A DNA stretch of 38,477 bases, taken from assembly GCA_964476585.1 (NCBI GenBank), contig CAYZBF010000020.1, forward strand, positions 1 through 38,477, given 5' to 3'. The stretch comes from CAYZBF01 sp964476585 (GTDB lineage: Bacteria > Hydrothermota > UBA3072). Below the pieces are notes generated by a model. It ran no database searches. It worked only from the letters and a program-made list of their open reading frames with translations, and was not told where the DNA came from. Within the stretch, counting starts at the first letter, position 1, and each line of letters opens with the position of its first letter. Position numbers and translations under genes: made by a program. Of the stretch, positions 12,687-21,669 are shown piece by piece.

Positions 12687-14831
12687 GTGGTTAGCTTATT
12701 CTGGATAGCACCAATTGTCTCTATTATCTCACTGCTTTTTGCATGGATTTTCTATAAACAGATGATACACGAGGATGAGGGTAATGAGAGGATGAGGGAA
12801 ATAGCAGAGGCTGTTCGGGAAGGTGCGGGAAGTTTTCTAAAACAACAGTATAAGGTGGTTACAATATTTGTAATCTTAATGGCTTTGTTTCTTACCTTCC
12901 TTGCCTTTGGTCTTAAGGTTCAATCCATATGGATACCACTTGTTTTCCTTACGGGTGGATTTTTCTCAGGTCTTTCAGGTTTTTTAGGGATGAAGACCGC
13001 GACAAGAGCCTCAGTCCGTGTGACAAATGCAGCAAGGACTTCCCTTGGAGATGCCCTGCGAATAGCATTCAGGAGTGGTGCTGTAATGGGGCTTGCTGTT
13101 GTCGGTCTTGCCCTCTTGGGTATATCGATTTGGTTTGTCATCTTCTACTTTGGACTGTCTCTAGCCCTTGAAAAGATGACAAGTGTATTGCTTGGTTTTG
13201 CCATAGGTGCCAGTTTCCTGGCACTGTTTGCAAGGGTGGGAGGTGGTATCTTTACAAAGGCTGCCGATGTGGGCGCCGACCTTGTTGGTAAAGTAGAGGC
13301 AGGTATCCCTGAGGATGATCCAAGGAACCCCGCAACCATTGCTGACAATGTTGGAGATAACGTAGGTGATGTTGCAGGAATGGGAGCCGATCTCTATGAA
13401 TCGTACTGCGGTGCCATCCTTGCAACAATGGCTCTCGGGGTTGCTTCCGGGTTGGGTTTTAGAGGCGTATTAGTGCCCTTACTGATTGCCTCAGCCGGGG
13501 TTATCCTATCTTTGCTTGGAATATATCTAATAAGAACTGGAAAGGATGCAACCCAGACACAGCTCCTCCATTCTCTAACGAGGGGTATTACATTCACCAC
13601 CATCGGGACTGCTGTGGTCTCTTTCTTTGTTGTATGGTATACGACACCTGAAAATATAGGTATATTTGGCGCGGTTGTAGTTGGACTTGCAGCAGGTACA
13701 ATCATTGGTAAATCTTCAGAATTTTATACCTCTTCAGCCTTTTCTCCTGTGAAGGAACTGTCAGCAGAGGCTAAATTCGGTCCTGCACCGGTTGTTATAA
13801 ATGGGTTAGCACTGGGGATGAGCTCAGCTCTTATCCCAGTTATTACTGTTGCCCTCTCGATAATTCTCTCATTTGCTTTTGCAGGTGGATTTAACAGTTT
13901 TGCAATGGGACTGTATGGAGTGGGTATTGCTGCAGTAGGAATGCTAAGCACCCTTGGTATAACACTTGCATCTGATGCCTATGGCCCTATAGCCGATAAT
14001 GCAGGAGGAAATGCGGAGATGAGTGGCCTTCCAGAAACTGTCAGGAATAGAACAGATCAGCTGGATGCATTGGGTAATACAACCGCAGCAACAGGTAAAG
14101 GATTTGCTATTGGCTCAGCTGCATTAACAGCACTTGCCCTGATTGCAGCATATCTGACTGAAATAAAAATGGTACTGACACATCTGGGAGAGAAATTCAT
14201 AGCTATAGGTGGTGCAACAATAGCTGTTGAGGATGTGAGTTTCCTCCAGTTAGCGGATTATTATGATCTAAGCCTACTTAATCCCAAAGTCTTAGCGAGT
14301 CTCCTTATAGGCAGTGTTATTACATTCGTCTTCTGTGGAATAACAACTAAGGCAGTTGGCCGAGCCTCCTCTGTTGTGATAGATGATGTCAGGGAGCAGT
14401 TTAAGAATGAGAAGATACTAGAAGGTAAAGAGAAACCCGACTATGGACGCTCGGTTAACATAGTGACACGGGCTGCTCAGAAGGAAATGATTATCCCATC
14501 ATTGATTGCGATAATTGCGCCCATCGCAATTGGCTTAATTTTAGGGGTCCCAGGAGTTGTAGGATTACTTATTGGTGCACTTACTACGGGATTTGCCCTG
14601 GCTCTTGTTCTGGCGAATTCGGGCGGAGCCTGGGATAATGCAAAGAAATATATAGAAGCGGGGGCTTATGGAGGTAAGGGATCCGAAGCACACGCAGCGA
14701 GCATTATAGGAGATACTATAGGAGATCCCCTGAAGGATACTTCAGGTCCGTCTCTCAACATACTTATTAAGTTGATGAGTATTCTTTCCGTTATAACCGC
14801 AGGGCTGGTTATTACATACCATCTGTTTTAG
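12687..14831 (+). CDS. hppA: Membrane-bound ion-translocating pyrophosphatase
   Basis: A 714-residue polytopic membrane protein that hydrolyses pyrophosphate while pumping H+ or Na+. The substrate-site signature is intact: DVGADLVGKVEAGIPEDDPR followed by NVGDNVGDVAGMGADLYES, and near the C-terminus NSGGAWDNAKKYIEAG with GDTIGDPLKDTSGPSLNIL. GNTTAATGKGFAIGSA has Ala where K+-independent enzymes carry Lys, so this is the K+-dependent subfamily. Whether H+ or Na+ is pumped cannot be decided by eye. The start is GTG 12687, five to six bases after GGGGAGGA; an overlapping ATG two bases earlier is in another frame and ends quickly. It appears to be a single-gene unit with its own promoter. Confidence 0.95.
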   Translation: MVSLFWIAPIVSIISLLFAWIFYKQMIHEDEGNERMREIAEAVREGAGSFLKQQYKVVTIFVILMALFLTFLAFGLKVQSIWIPLVFLTGGFFSGLSGFLGMKTATRASVRVTNAARTSLGDALRIAFRSGAVMGLAVVGLALLGISIWFVIFYFGLSLALEKMTSVLLGFAIGASFLALFARVGGGIFTKAADVGADLVGKVEAGIPEDDPRNPATIADNVGDNVGDVAGMGADLYESYCGAILATMALGVASGLGFRGVLVPLLIASAGVILSLLGIYLIRTGKDATQTQLLHSLTRGITFTTIGTAVVSFFVVWYTTPENIGIFGAVVVGLAAGTIIGKSSEFYTSSAFSPVKELSAEAKFGPAPVVINGLALGMSSALIPVITVALSIILSFAFAGGFNSFAMGLYGVGIAAVGMLSTLGITLASDAYGPIADNAGGNAEMSGLPETVRNRTDQLDALGNTTAATGKGFAIGSAALTALALIAAYLTEIKMVLTHLGEKFIAIGGATIAVEDVSFLQLADYYDLSLLNPKVLASLLIGSVITFVFCGITTKAVGRASSVVIDDVREQFKNEKILEGKEKPDYGRSVNIVTRAAQKEMIIPSLIAIIAPIAIGLILGVPGVVGLLIGALTTGFALALVLANSGGAWDNAKKYIEAGAYGGKGSEAHAASIIGDTIGDPLKDTSGPSLNILIKLMSILSVITAGLVITYHLF

Positions 14832-14979
14832 TTGAAAATTTAATGAGAAGGATTACATGGAATGCATAGTTAATTGGTTAAATGGCTAATTAGGAATTGG
14901 GGAGGGTTGTGAAAAACTATTCAGCTACTTAACTATTCAACTAATTAACTAACTACGTAGACTATCAATTTAAGACTTA

Positions 14980-15513
14980 TTACATAAATACAGCCCTGAA
15001 AATGAGACCGAATTCATGAGAAGGGATGGTTCGCCATTCCCTTTTCCAGAACACTCCTATCCTGTACCTATCTCGAATTGGATAAAAGAGTGTAAATTTA
15101 AGTCCATATCCTTTAGACTGCTGGGTAATTATTTCCGTTATCCTAAAGCTTCCTTCAATATATCTATCTTTTATCTTTTGAGATAGAATCGTATAGTAGA
15201 CGCCTGGTTTTATGATAAATTGTAAGAGTTGGAACTCTACACTCGAACCCAAAAGTAGTTTGGTTGAGTTGTGAGCTACTTCTGAATTATATCTCCTCGG
15301 GGTATAATTGAGTGGTTCCAGAGAGAAATACCCTGAAGTTTCAACTTCCAGATACCCATATGTTGTGTTGTCAAAAGGAAAGGACAATCCAGTACCTAAA
15401 GATACTGAATATGAACCAGAGGGGGAGAAGTTTCCCCCTCTGGAAAAAAAATTCCTATTTCACCAAACAATAAGAATAGCACAAAACACCAGCGGGATTA
15501 TGCTAATCTGCAT
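14980..15513 (-). pseudogene. Small outer-membrane barrel gene interrupted by one in-frame TGA
   Basis: The ATG at 15511-15513 overlaps the aldehyde dehydrogenase stop (TAATG). It opens a signal peptide, MQISIIPLVFCAILIVW, then meets TGA at 15460-15462 as codon 18. Beyond that TGA the same frame is open for 159 codons and reads as an outer-membrane beta-barrel (SVSLGTGLSFPFDNTTYGYL ... VYYTILSQKIKD ... GLIFRAVFM). Signal peptide and barrel being in one frame makes a chance arrangement unlikely. One base change (TGA to GGA) would restore a 177-residue protein with a normal Gly near the cleavage site. Options are a recent nonsense mutation, a sequencing error or readthrough. A perfect 11-bp inverted repeat (15416-15443) lies just after the TGA. 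Confidence 0.7.
15416..15443. repeat. Perfect 11-bp inverted repeat with 6-base loop
   Basis: CCAGAGGGGGA (15416-15426) pairs fully with TCCCCCTCTGG (15433-15443). It lies inside the barrel gene just downstream of its in-frame TGA. The adjacent A8 run (T8 in the sense strand of the gene) is on the 5' side of the hairpin for minus-strand transcripts, so it is not a standard terminator. Confidence 0.7.
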
Positions 15514-17009
15514 TACTTCGTTATCTCGGTGTCGATCTGTGCTTTTTGAAGTTTCCCCGAATAGTCGATATAAACGGTTTTTATTTCTCCAAATACCTCG
15601 TAGGGCCATTTCCCGCCTTCTCGATGCCCATTACCTGTGTTTTTGAATCCACCAAATGGCATATGGCATTCTGCACCTATAGTTGGAGCATTTATATAGG
15701 TGATTCCAGCTTCGAGCTTATCTATAGCTTTCATAGCATACAAAATGTTATTTGTATAGATTGAAGAAGAGAGTCCATATTCAATATCATTTGCCACCGC
15801 AATAGCTTCTTCGAAGTCGAAGATCCTAATAACAGAGAGAACAGGGCCAAATATTTCCTCCTGTTCTATCCTCATTCCAGGTTCAACTTCTGTGAATATC
15901 GTGGGTTCCATAAAGAATCCATTGTCATATTTTCCACCGGTTAGTCTCTTTCCGCCCAGGAGTAGTTTTGCCCCCTCCTGCTTACCTATATCCACGTAGT
16001 TAAGAATTATCTTTAGTTGAGATTCGTTGATTATCGGCCCAACGTCACTAGATTCCAAAAGGCCATCCCCCACCCTCAAATCTTTTGTTCTCTTTATAAG
16101 GATATCCATGAATTCATCATAGATATCTCCATGGAGGATTAACCTGGATGTTGCTGTGCAGCGCTGTCCTGTGGTCCCAAATGCACCCCAGAGTACACCT
16201 TCAATGGCAAGTTCAATATCCGCGTCAGGCATAACAATCTGAGGATTCTTACCGCCTAACTCAAGAGAAACCCTCTTTAGGTTCTTACCGGCAACTTCTG
16301 CTATCCTTCTGCCAACTGCAGATGACCCGGTGAAGCTTATGACTCCTATATCAGGGTGTTTTAGTATTGCTTCGCCAACAGTGCTTCCCGGTCCATGAAC
16401 AAGATTTACAACACCCTTGGGGACGCCTGCTTCGTTGAGTATCTCTACGAATTTCGTTGCTGTTGCAGGCGTATCTGAAGCCGGTTTAAACACAATTGTA
16501 TTTCCCATAAGTAGTGCTGGAAATATCTTCCAGCATGGAATAGCCATCGGGAAATTCCAGGGACTTATTATTCCTGCGGTCCCGATTGGCTTTATTATAG
16601 TATATGTAGCCTTATTAGTAAGTTCACTTGTGGATGTTACACCATAGAGTCTTCTCGCTTCTCCAAAAGCATAGTAAGCAGTGTCTATTCCCTCTTGAGT
16701 ATCACCCCTTGTCTCCTTTAAGATCTTTCCCATTTCTCGCGTCATAAGTTTTGCTATTTCTTCCTTCCTTTTCACCATTATGTCCCCCGCCCTTCCCAGT
16801 ATCTGTCCCCTCTTGGGTACGGGAAGATTTGCCCAAGCGTCTCGTTGTGCCACTGCAGCTTCAACTGCATGCTCTACATCTTCTTTATCAGATTTGGGGA
16901 AAGTTCCGATTAATTCGTTCCAATTTGCAGGATTTCTGTTTTCAAAGGTTTCTCCGCTCTCTGCGTCTACCCATTCTCCATTAATAAAATTATGAAATTT
17001 CTTAGCCAT
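15513..17009 (-). CDS. NAD(P)-dependent aldehyde dehydrogenase
   Basis: A full-length 498-residue aldehyde dehydrogenase oxidising an aldehyde to its carboxylate in the cytoplasm. The general base Glu250 sits in LELGGKNP, and the catalytic Cys284 in TTGQRCTATSR; the cofactor segment IISPWNFPMAIPCWKIFPAL and FTGSSAVGRR are intact. Overall it looks like the semialdehyde/betaine-aldehyde type of class, but substrate cannot be fixed. ATG 17009 has AGGAGGT at good spacing. It lies 10 bases after the sugar nucleotidyltransferase-like gene and overlaps the barrel gene by one base, so the three are a unit read from the promoter at 18184-18211. Confidence 0.93.
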   Translation of the reverse strand: MAKKFHNFINGEWVDAESGETFENRNPANWNELIGTFPKSDKEDVEHAVEAAVAQRDAWANLPVPKRGQILGRAGDIMVKRKEEIAKLMTREMGKILKETRGDTQEGIDTAYYAFGEARRLYGVTSTSELTNKATYTIIKPIGTAGIISPWNFPMAIPCWKIFPALLMGNTIVFKPASDTPATATKFVEILNEAGVPKGVVNLVHGPGSTVGEAILKHPDIGVISFTGSSAVGRRIAEVAGKNLKRVSLELGGKNPQIVMPDADIELAIEGVLWGAFGTTGQRCTATSRLILHGDIYDEFMDILIKRTKDLRVGDGLLESSDVGPIINESQLKIILNYVDIGKQEGAKLLLGGKRLTGGKYDNGFFMEPTIFTEVEPGMRIEQEEIFGPVLSVIRIFDFEEAIAVANDIEYGLSSSIYTNNILYAMKAIDKLEAGITYINAPTIGAECHMPFGGFKNTGNGHREGGKWPYEVFGEIKTVYIDYSGKLQKAQIDTEITK

Positions 17010-17019
17010 ACGACCTCCT

Positions 17020-18177
17020 TTACTGACAGTTTTTCCTTAACTTCTTTGTTTTATTAAAGATTTGTCTTATTCTTTCTTCATACAGCTTGTCCATTTCAAT
17101 ATTCCTCCTCTTCATTACCTTTTTAGCAGTATCTATTGCTTTATCTAATTTATATTCAGAAAGCTCATCTCCCCACCATGAAAAGGGAGGCAGATATTTT
17201 GGTGAGAAATTTCGCCCAAAGATATTGCAGAAAGGACCTATAATGGTGCCTGTATTAAAGGACGTATTGATTGCTGTTTTACTGTGATCTCCTATTATGA
17301 GCCCAAGAAATTGCATGCCTGTATTATATTCTCTTCCAGAGAGATTTACTCGAATAGAATTATAGTTGTTTTTAAGGTCGGAATTGGTGGTTCCTGCTCC
17401 TAAGTTAACCCATTCTCCGATAAAGGAATGTCCAAGGAATCCGAGATGCTGTTTGTTGGAATATTCCTGAAAGATGCTCTCTTCTATCTCTCCAGAGAGT
17501 TTTGATAATTCCCCTATGGATACTGTATCGATAAGGCTCCCAGGTTTTATAAGGCATCTTTTTCCAATAAATGCTGGCCCGTCAATCACAGTGTTGGATC
17601 TCACCACAGAATCATCATCAATATAGATTGGACCATTAGATGCATCAAGCACCACACCACTCTCTATTTTTACATTTCTTCCTATATATATTTTATCCCG
17701 CCCTTCAACCTGTCCGAACTTATTTATAGGACTTAATAACTGCCCCAATTCATTTGCATAATTCAGGTCTTTTGATAATCTTTCCCGAAGGTTTAGAATT
17801 ACATCCCAGATGAATTCATAAGTAGGGAAATCTCCTTCTGTGATATCCAGTTTTTCTATCTCCTTAGTGGAAAGTATTTTGTCAGTGCGGTAAGCGACGA
17901 TCTCTCCCTTCTTATTTACTATACCCTTCCCGTATTCTATATCTTTCAAGGCCCCGAATTCCAGAAGGCGTGCATTCAAAAAGAGTATGTCTTTACTTTC
18001 TTCTATGCAATCTCCAAATCCTTCTCTTTCGGAGTGAACATGGACAGGGTTCTCAAGCTCTATTTCAGCCCTCTCTTTTTGAGTATATCTTCCAGTCCTT
18101 ATCTTTGCAACAGTTCTCATTCGGGAGATTGGATAGAAATTTATATATTTTGAGTCTTCAAAAAGAACTATCCTCAT
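17020..18177 (-). CDS. Putative sugar nucleotidyltransferase (GlmU-like, left-handed beta-helix)
   Basis: A 385-residue protein of the GlmU-related putative sugar nucleotidyl transferase family. The N-terminus IVLFEDSKYINFYPISRMRT replaces the GxGTRM nucleotide loop of classic pyrophosphorylases, as is usual for this family. From about residue 160 there is a hexapeptide-repeat left-handed beta-helix (IYIGRNVKIESGVVLDASNG, ... GEWVNLGAGTTNSDLKNNY), suggesting trimers and an acyl- or nucleotidyl-transfer role on UDP-/NDP-sugars for cell-surface glycans. The ATG at 18177 falls at the expected transcription start of its promoter and there is no ribosome site, so the mRNA is probably leaderless. 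Confidence 0.82.
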   Translation of the reverse strand: MRIVLFEDSKYINFYPISRMRTVAKIRTGRYTQKERAEIELENPVHVHSEREGFGDCIEESKDILFLNARLLEFGALKDIEYGKGIVNKKGEIVAYRTDKILSTKEIEKLDITEGDFPTYEFIWDVILNLRERLSKDLNYANELGQLLSPINKFGQVEGRDKIYIGRNVKIESGVVLDASNGPIYIDDDSVVRSNTVIDGPAFIGKRCLIKPGSLIDTVSIGELSKLSGEIEESIFQEYSNKQHLGFLGHSFIGEWVNLGAGTTNSDLKNNYNSIRVNLSGREYNTGMQFLGLIIGDHSKTAINTSFNTGTIIGPFCNIFGRNFSPKYLPPFSWWGDELSEYKLDKAIDTAKKVMKRRNIEMDKLYEERIRQIFNKTKKLRKNCQ

Positions 18178-18183
18178 TTTTTT

Positions 18184-18211
18184 ATCCTATCAATCGAGTG
18201 CGAGAAGTCAA
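18184..18211 (-). promoter_or_regulatory. Promoter for a leaderless mRNA
   Basis: Read on the minus strand, TTGACT (18211-18206), a 16-base spacer and TAGGAT (18189-18184) are followed by six A residues and the ATG at 18177. Seven bases beyond the -10 is the A of that ATG. Confidence 0.6.
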
Positions 18212-18269
18212 GGGGGGGTATGTACAATGGAACGAAGCGACTACTCTATGTCTCCGTGGCAATTAATCG

Positions 18270-21077
18270 CTACTCAAAATCGGCTGTTACTCCAATCCTT
18301 CCCCTGTAGTATACCCTTCCCTCTGAAAGTTTATGAATATTGGCATTTAGAACTAAATGAAAATTTTCTGTGATGTCCCACGTTACAGCCGAAGAAAAAT
18401 CATAGAAGAGATCAGGGGGGTAAAGATTCTTCATTCTATTTGAAGTAATGTTTGCTCTGGGATAGTAATTGTACCCTAATGAGCCTCCTACGGTTCCTAT
18501 AGCTCTTTTGCCATAGAGATGGGTTGCGGCTTTAAGCTTTGATGAGAATAGAGTGTCTTCTCCTGCTATCCTCATGACTTCCATTCCTATTTCAAAACCA
18601 TTTTTAAGCCAAAGGAGAATATATGGACCAATACCCTCTTCTCCCAGAGCCCTGTCCCATTTTATACCATACTCCCTGTAATCCCCAGTTCGCTCTTCTA
18701 ATCCAGTTCTTATCCTGTTTCTATTTTGTGTTCTTGTCTGTATCCAGCCCTCTTTATCATCAAGATACCTCCCATCATATCTAAGAAAGAATCTCCTTTT
18801 ACTTTTTTCTGGGAACTTAAGGTTAAGGGAGATGTTATTCTCAAAAAACAGTTCGGGTCTATAGATGGTGTTTACATATCCCTGGAAGAATACATTACGA
18901 TCAAATTCAAAGGATACGCTTTCAGAATAATCTTTAATATTTCTTCCTTCTCCTGCAGGAACCCTCTCGAGGATATAATTTCCGTATGGGTCTTCGTAGT
19001 AGATGCTATTTATGGGATCATAGGAATAATCTCCCTCTCCTAAATCAACCTCCCTGTAGTAACTCTCCCATTTTGTACTTCTTTTCTGAGACAAACTGAA
19101 TCTTCCCTTAATTTTCAAAAAATCAAGTTGGAGATTGGTTAATAAAGTTCCATTTGATATACGCTGTAATTCTCCAGATTCAATGTTATTCCTCACAGTG
19201 TGGGAAGCTTTAAGGTTGGTGTTTCTATAGGAAAGATCGGTTCTAATAATATAGATGCGCGCAGTATCGCCCTTTTCATCTCCTTCAAGACCTGCTCCTA
19301 AATATAATGGTCTGCTTTCAAATATTGCCTCTTTTTTATATTGATTTGCCCTTTTTAATGAACGTACGTTACAATTTAGCATACCCCATTTTATTCCACC
19401 TCTTAACTCACTTTTGACACCATGAACTTCATCCCACTCGATATAAAAAGGCAAAAGTTCACCTCTTGCCATGTCTCTTCTTTGGGACCCAGCCTTTCCC
19501 CACATATAGAATGCTTTTATACGGTCGGTCGGGTTAGTATTAATAGAATATTCAGCGAAATAAGAAGGTAGTTCTTCCAGCTCCCATGTTTTAAGGAGAT
19601 CACGCGCTCCCTCCCATTCCTTGGTTAAAAAATCGGATGTTCTTCTGTAATAATTGACATTAAGACGAACGAGCTTGTTTGGGGAATAAATTGCGTTAAA
19701 ATTGCCACTTGCTCCATCATCCTTAGAGCCTCCAAACTGATTTATGTATCGTCTTGCCTTTACTTTTCCCCCCATCGAAAGGCTTCCCAAATCCCTATTG
19801 AAGTCTATAGCGAGGAGGTTATCATCTCCTGGTAAATCAACCTTCCTCTTTACGCTCCACTGCCCATCACCAGTCCATTTAAAAGATGTGAGTGAATCGA
19901 TATAGATATATTCACCCTTTTCATCATCTGCCCATTCAAAGTTAACTGAATAAGAGCCATTTCTATTCCCACGGTATACAAAGATAGAATCCACGAGGTC
20001 ATAATCTCCGTTACCCACGCCTACGAAGTTAGCAGAATATATATATCCGAAACCAGAATCGGGATAGACCTCATCAAATCTATCTTTCTCCGAATAGTCC
20101 TGTTCCCTTGTAAAGGTCACATTGTAATCATCACCTTCTATGTTTGCTTTATAGAAGAGATTGTCTGATCCATAAGGGTGATACTGGAATAGAATGAGTA
20201 TTGTGGATTCATTATCTATAAATACATTGGGGTTAAAGGTGATGGTTCCCTGGTAGTAATTCATCACATAATCCTTCTCTATCCCGCTTTTAAGTAACCT
20301 TCCATCTAAGAAAACCTGTTCGGAGCCCCTAACTATCTCAAAATCGATATTACTATTCCCTGGGTGTAGTTTGTACGGTCCCTGATTTCCTTCTTCACCT
20401 CTGAATGTGTATTTACCATATTTTCCCCTTGCAATACCAGCTATGCCTGAAAGACTCTTCCAACGAGCATTGAGTCCAAGCAGTCTTTTTGTGATGCTTT
20501 GTTCGCATGTTTCTATATCACCCAGGCGGAAGGATAGATCCGGTGAGATTGCTTCAATATAGATCTCATCTATCTCCCTTATATTCTGAGAAGCTCCTAT
20601 TCCTTCAGGTATATTTTCATCCGAAAGAACCCCAGAGATATTAAAATTTCCCGCCTTTCCTCCTAATTGCATCCAGAGGCTCTGAGTTATATTGGCACCT
20701 CCTGTCGTTACCTCAACATATAACCCTTTATTACCGTTGATTATGAGATTTCCTTTATCGCCAAGTTCTATCGCTATTTTCTTTTTGACAGTTGTGTCAG
20801 CATAAGTAACTGGGGACCATCTCCTGTAACTTTCTTTTATAGGGAAATCCAGATGCGAAAACTTAACCCGTAGGGTCTCTCCAGTAGTTTTTTTGAATCT
20901 TATTAAACCTTTACCGTAATCTATCACATATGCGGAGTCCCTGGATAGTAATATCTCTGCTTGCCATACACTGTCAGAACAAATCAGAATATTTCTATAT
21001 CCGAGATAGATATCAAGGGTATCCACCTGTTCCATTAAGAGTATCTCGGTAGATATAGCGAGTAATGAAAAAATCAA
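18270..21077 (-). CDS. Large SprA-like outer-membrane/surface protein
   Basis: A 935-residue protein with a weak N-terminal export segment (MIFSLLAISTEILLM) and an almost continuous series of amphipathic beta-strands rich in Tyr, Arg and Gly, ending VTADFE. Motifs of the type DYxxGxIxF occur at residues 51-61 (VIDYGKGLIRF) and around 275 (VMNYYQGTITFNPNVFI), preceded by GSEQVFLDGRLLKSGIEKDY; these also occur in SprA, the giant type IX secretion translocon. SprA itself is several times longer, so this is at most a short relative. The TTG at 21077 is chosen for lack of anything better; its ribosome site (GAG, eight bases upstream) is weak. Likely an outer-membrane channel or biogenesis platform. 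The family assignment is tentative. Confidence 0.65.
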   Translation of the reverse strand: MIFSLLAISTEILLMEQVDTLDIYLGYRNILICSDSVWQAEILLSRDSAYVIDYGKGLIRFKKTTGETLRVKFSHLDFPIKESYRRWSPVTYADTTVKKKIAIELGDKGNLIINGNKGLYVEVTTGGANITQSLWMQLGGKAGNFNISGVLSDENIPEGIGASQNIREIDEIYIEAISPDLSFRLGDIETCEQSITKRLLGLNARWKSLSGIAGIARGKYGKYTFRGEEGNQGPYKLHPGNSNIDFEIVRGSEQVFLDGRLLKSGIEKDYVMNYYQGTITFNPNVFIDNESTILILFQYHPYGSDNLFYKANIEGDDYNVTFTREQDYSEKDRFDEVYPDSGFGYIYSANFVGVGNGDYDLVDSIFVYRGNRNGSYSVNFEWADDEKGEYIYIDSLTSFKWTGDGQWSVKRKVDLPGDDNLLAIDFNRDLGSLSMGGKVKARRYINQFGGSKDDGASGNFNAIYSPNKLVRLNVNYYRRTSDFLTKEWEGARDLLKTWELEELPSYFAEYSINTNPTDRIKAFYMWGKAGSQRRDMARGELLPFYIEWDEVHGVKSELRGGIKWGMLNCNVRSLKRANQYKKEAIFESRPLYLGAGLEGDEKGDTARIYIIRTDLSYRNTNLKASHTVRNNIESGELQRISNGTLLTNLQLDFLKIKGRFSLSQKRSTKWESYYREVDLGEGDYSYDPINSIYYEDPYGNYILERVPAGEGRNIKDYSESVSFEFDRNVFFQGYVNTIYRPELFFENNISLNLKFPEKSKRRFFLRYDGRYLDDKEGWIQTRTQNRNRIRTGLEERTGDYREYGIKWDRALGEEGIGPYILLWLKNGFEIGMEVMRIAGEDTLFSSKLKAATHLYGKRAIGTVGGSLGYNYYPRANITSNRMKNLYPPDLFYDFSSAVTWDITENFHLVLNANIHKLSEGRVYYRGRIGVTADFE

Positions 21078-21456
21078 GTTAATATCTCATTCTTTACATT
21101 TTTTATCCAATTACTATCCATTGGCAACACAATCTCTTCATTCCATATTACTTTTCAGTTCTAACATTGCAAGGGAAGGAGAGGGATATTTATTTAAATC
21201 AGTTCATAGTCCCTATTAAACATGGAAAAAATCTCTTTTAAAGGAAAATTATTTACTGAATTCGTATGGATGGCATTAGAGGGAGGAACAAAATAACCCT
21301 TTTACAAAGCCCTAAGTTAGATATTCAAAGCGTATAGGCTACCTTAGTCAATGCAAGGTTTGTATGAAAAATTATATCAATTTTGCAAAAAAATACTTGA
21401 TAAACAAAAAAATTTCAATATAATTCTCGAAACAAAATAAGGAGGTATCCTATACA
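21078..21456. other. 379-base divergent intergenic region
   Basis: This spacer lies between the divergently read large barrel gene and the porin remnant. It contains the promoter at 21397-21424 and a 24-codon ORF (21222-21296) without a ribosome site, which I do not call. I see no further gene, no recognisable riboswitch and no repeat shared with the rest of the window. Confidence 0.5.
21397..21424 (+). promoter_or_regulatory. Sigma-70-type promoter before the porin remnant and glycerate genes
   Basis: TTGATA (21397-21402) and a perfect TATAAT (21419-21424) with a 16-base spacer. The nearest downstream reading frame is a porin fragment; the first intact gene is the glycerate kinase at 21670. 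Confidence 0.65.
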
Positions 21457-21663
21457 ATGGCTGATAAGATACCAGAAAGTTTTGTATCCAAAAATATGGG
21501 ATTTGAAGTTGATGCCTCTCTTGACTATGCCATAATGGATAAGTTATCCCTGTCCGTCTTTGGTGGATATTTTTCCCCTGGAGACTATTATAAAGGGACC
21601 GATGAAGAAAACAAGGTTGACGCGGCTTATTTAATCGGAACAGAACTTATAGAAAAGTTTTAG
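21457..21663 (+). pseudogene. C-terminal remnant of an outer-membrane porin
   Basis: The 68 residues have no signal peptide and consist of the final two or three strands of an outer-membrane barrel: GFEVDASLDYAIMDKLSLSV, the turn FGGYFSPGDYYKG, and the final strand AAYLIGTELIEKF with the C-terminal Phe typical of BamA-recognised barrels. A whole porin of this alginate-export-like kind would have several hundred residues. AAGGAGG lies 11 bases before the ATG, longer than normal, so the ATG may be fortuitous. It looks like a gene whose 5' two-thirds were deleted, bringing promoter and leader next to the 3' end. It may still be translated as a short leader for the kinase gene six bases further on. 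Confidence 0.7.
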
Positions 21664-21669
21664 GTCAAA

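Noticed and set aside
15416..15443. Hairpin as intrinsic terminator of the aldehyde dehydrogenase unit
   Set aside because: The T-run lies 5' of the stem on the transcribed strand, and coding sequence continues through the hairpin.
14980..15513. UGA recoded as Gly or Trp genome-wide
   Set aside because: Several intact genes in the window end in TGA in tight operons, so UGA is a normal stop.
21222..21296. 24-codon ORF upstream of the porin remnant
   Set aside because: No ribosome site and too short to judge.
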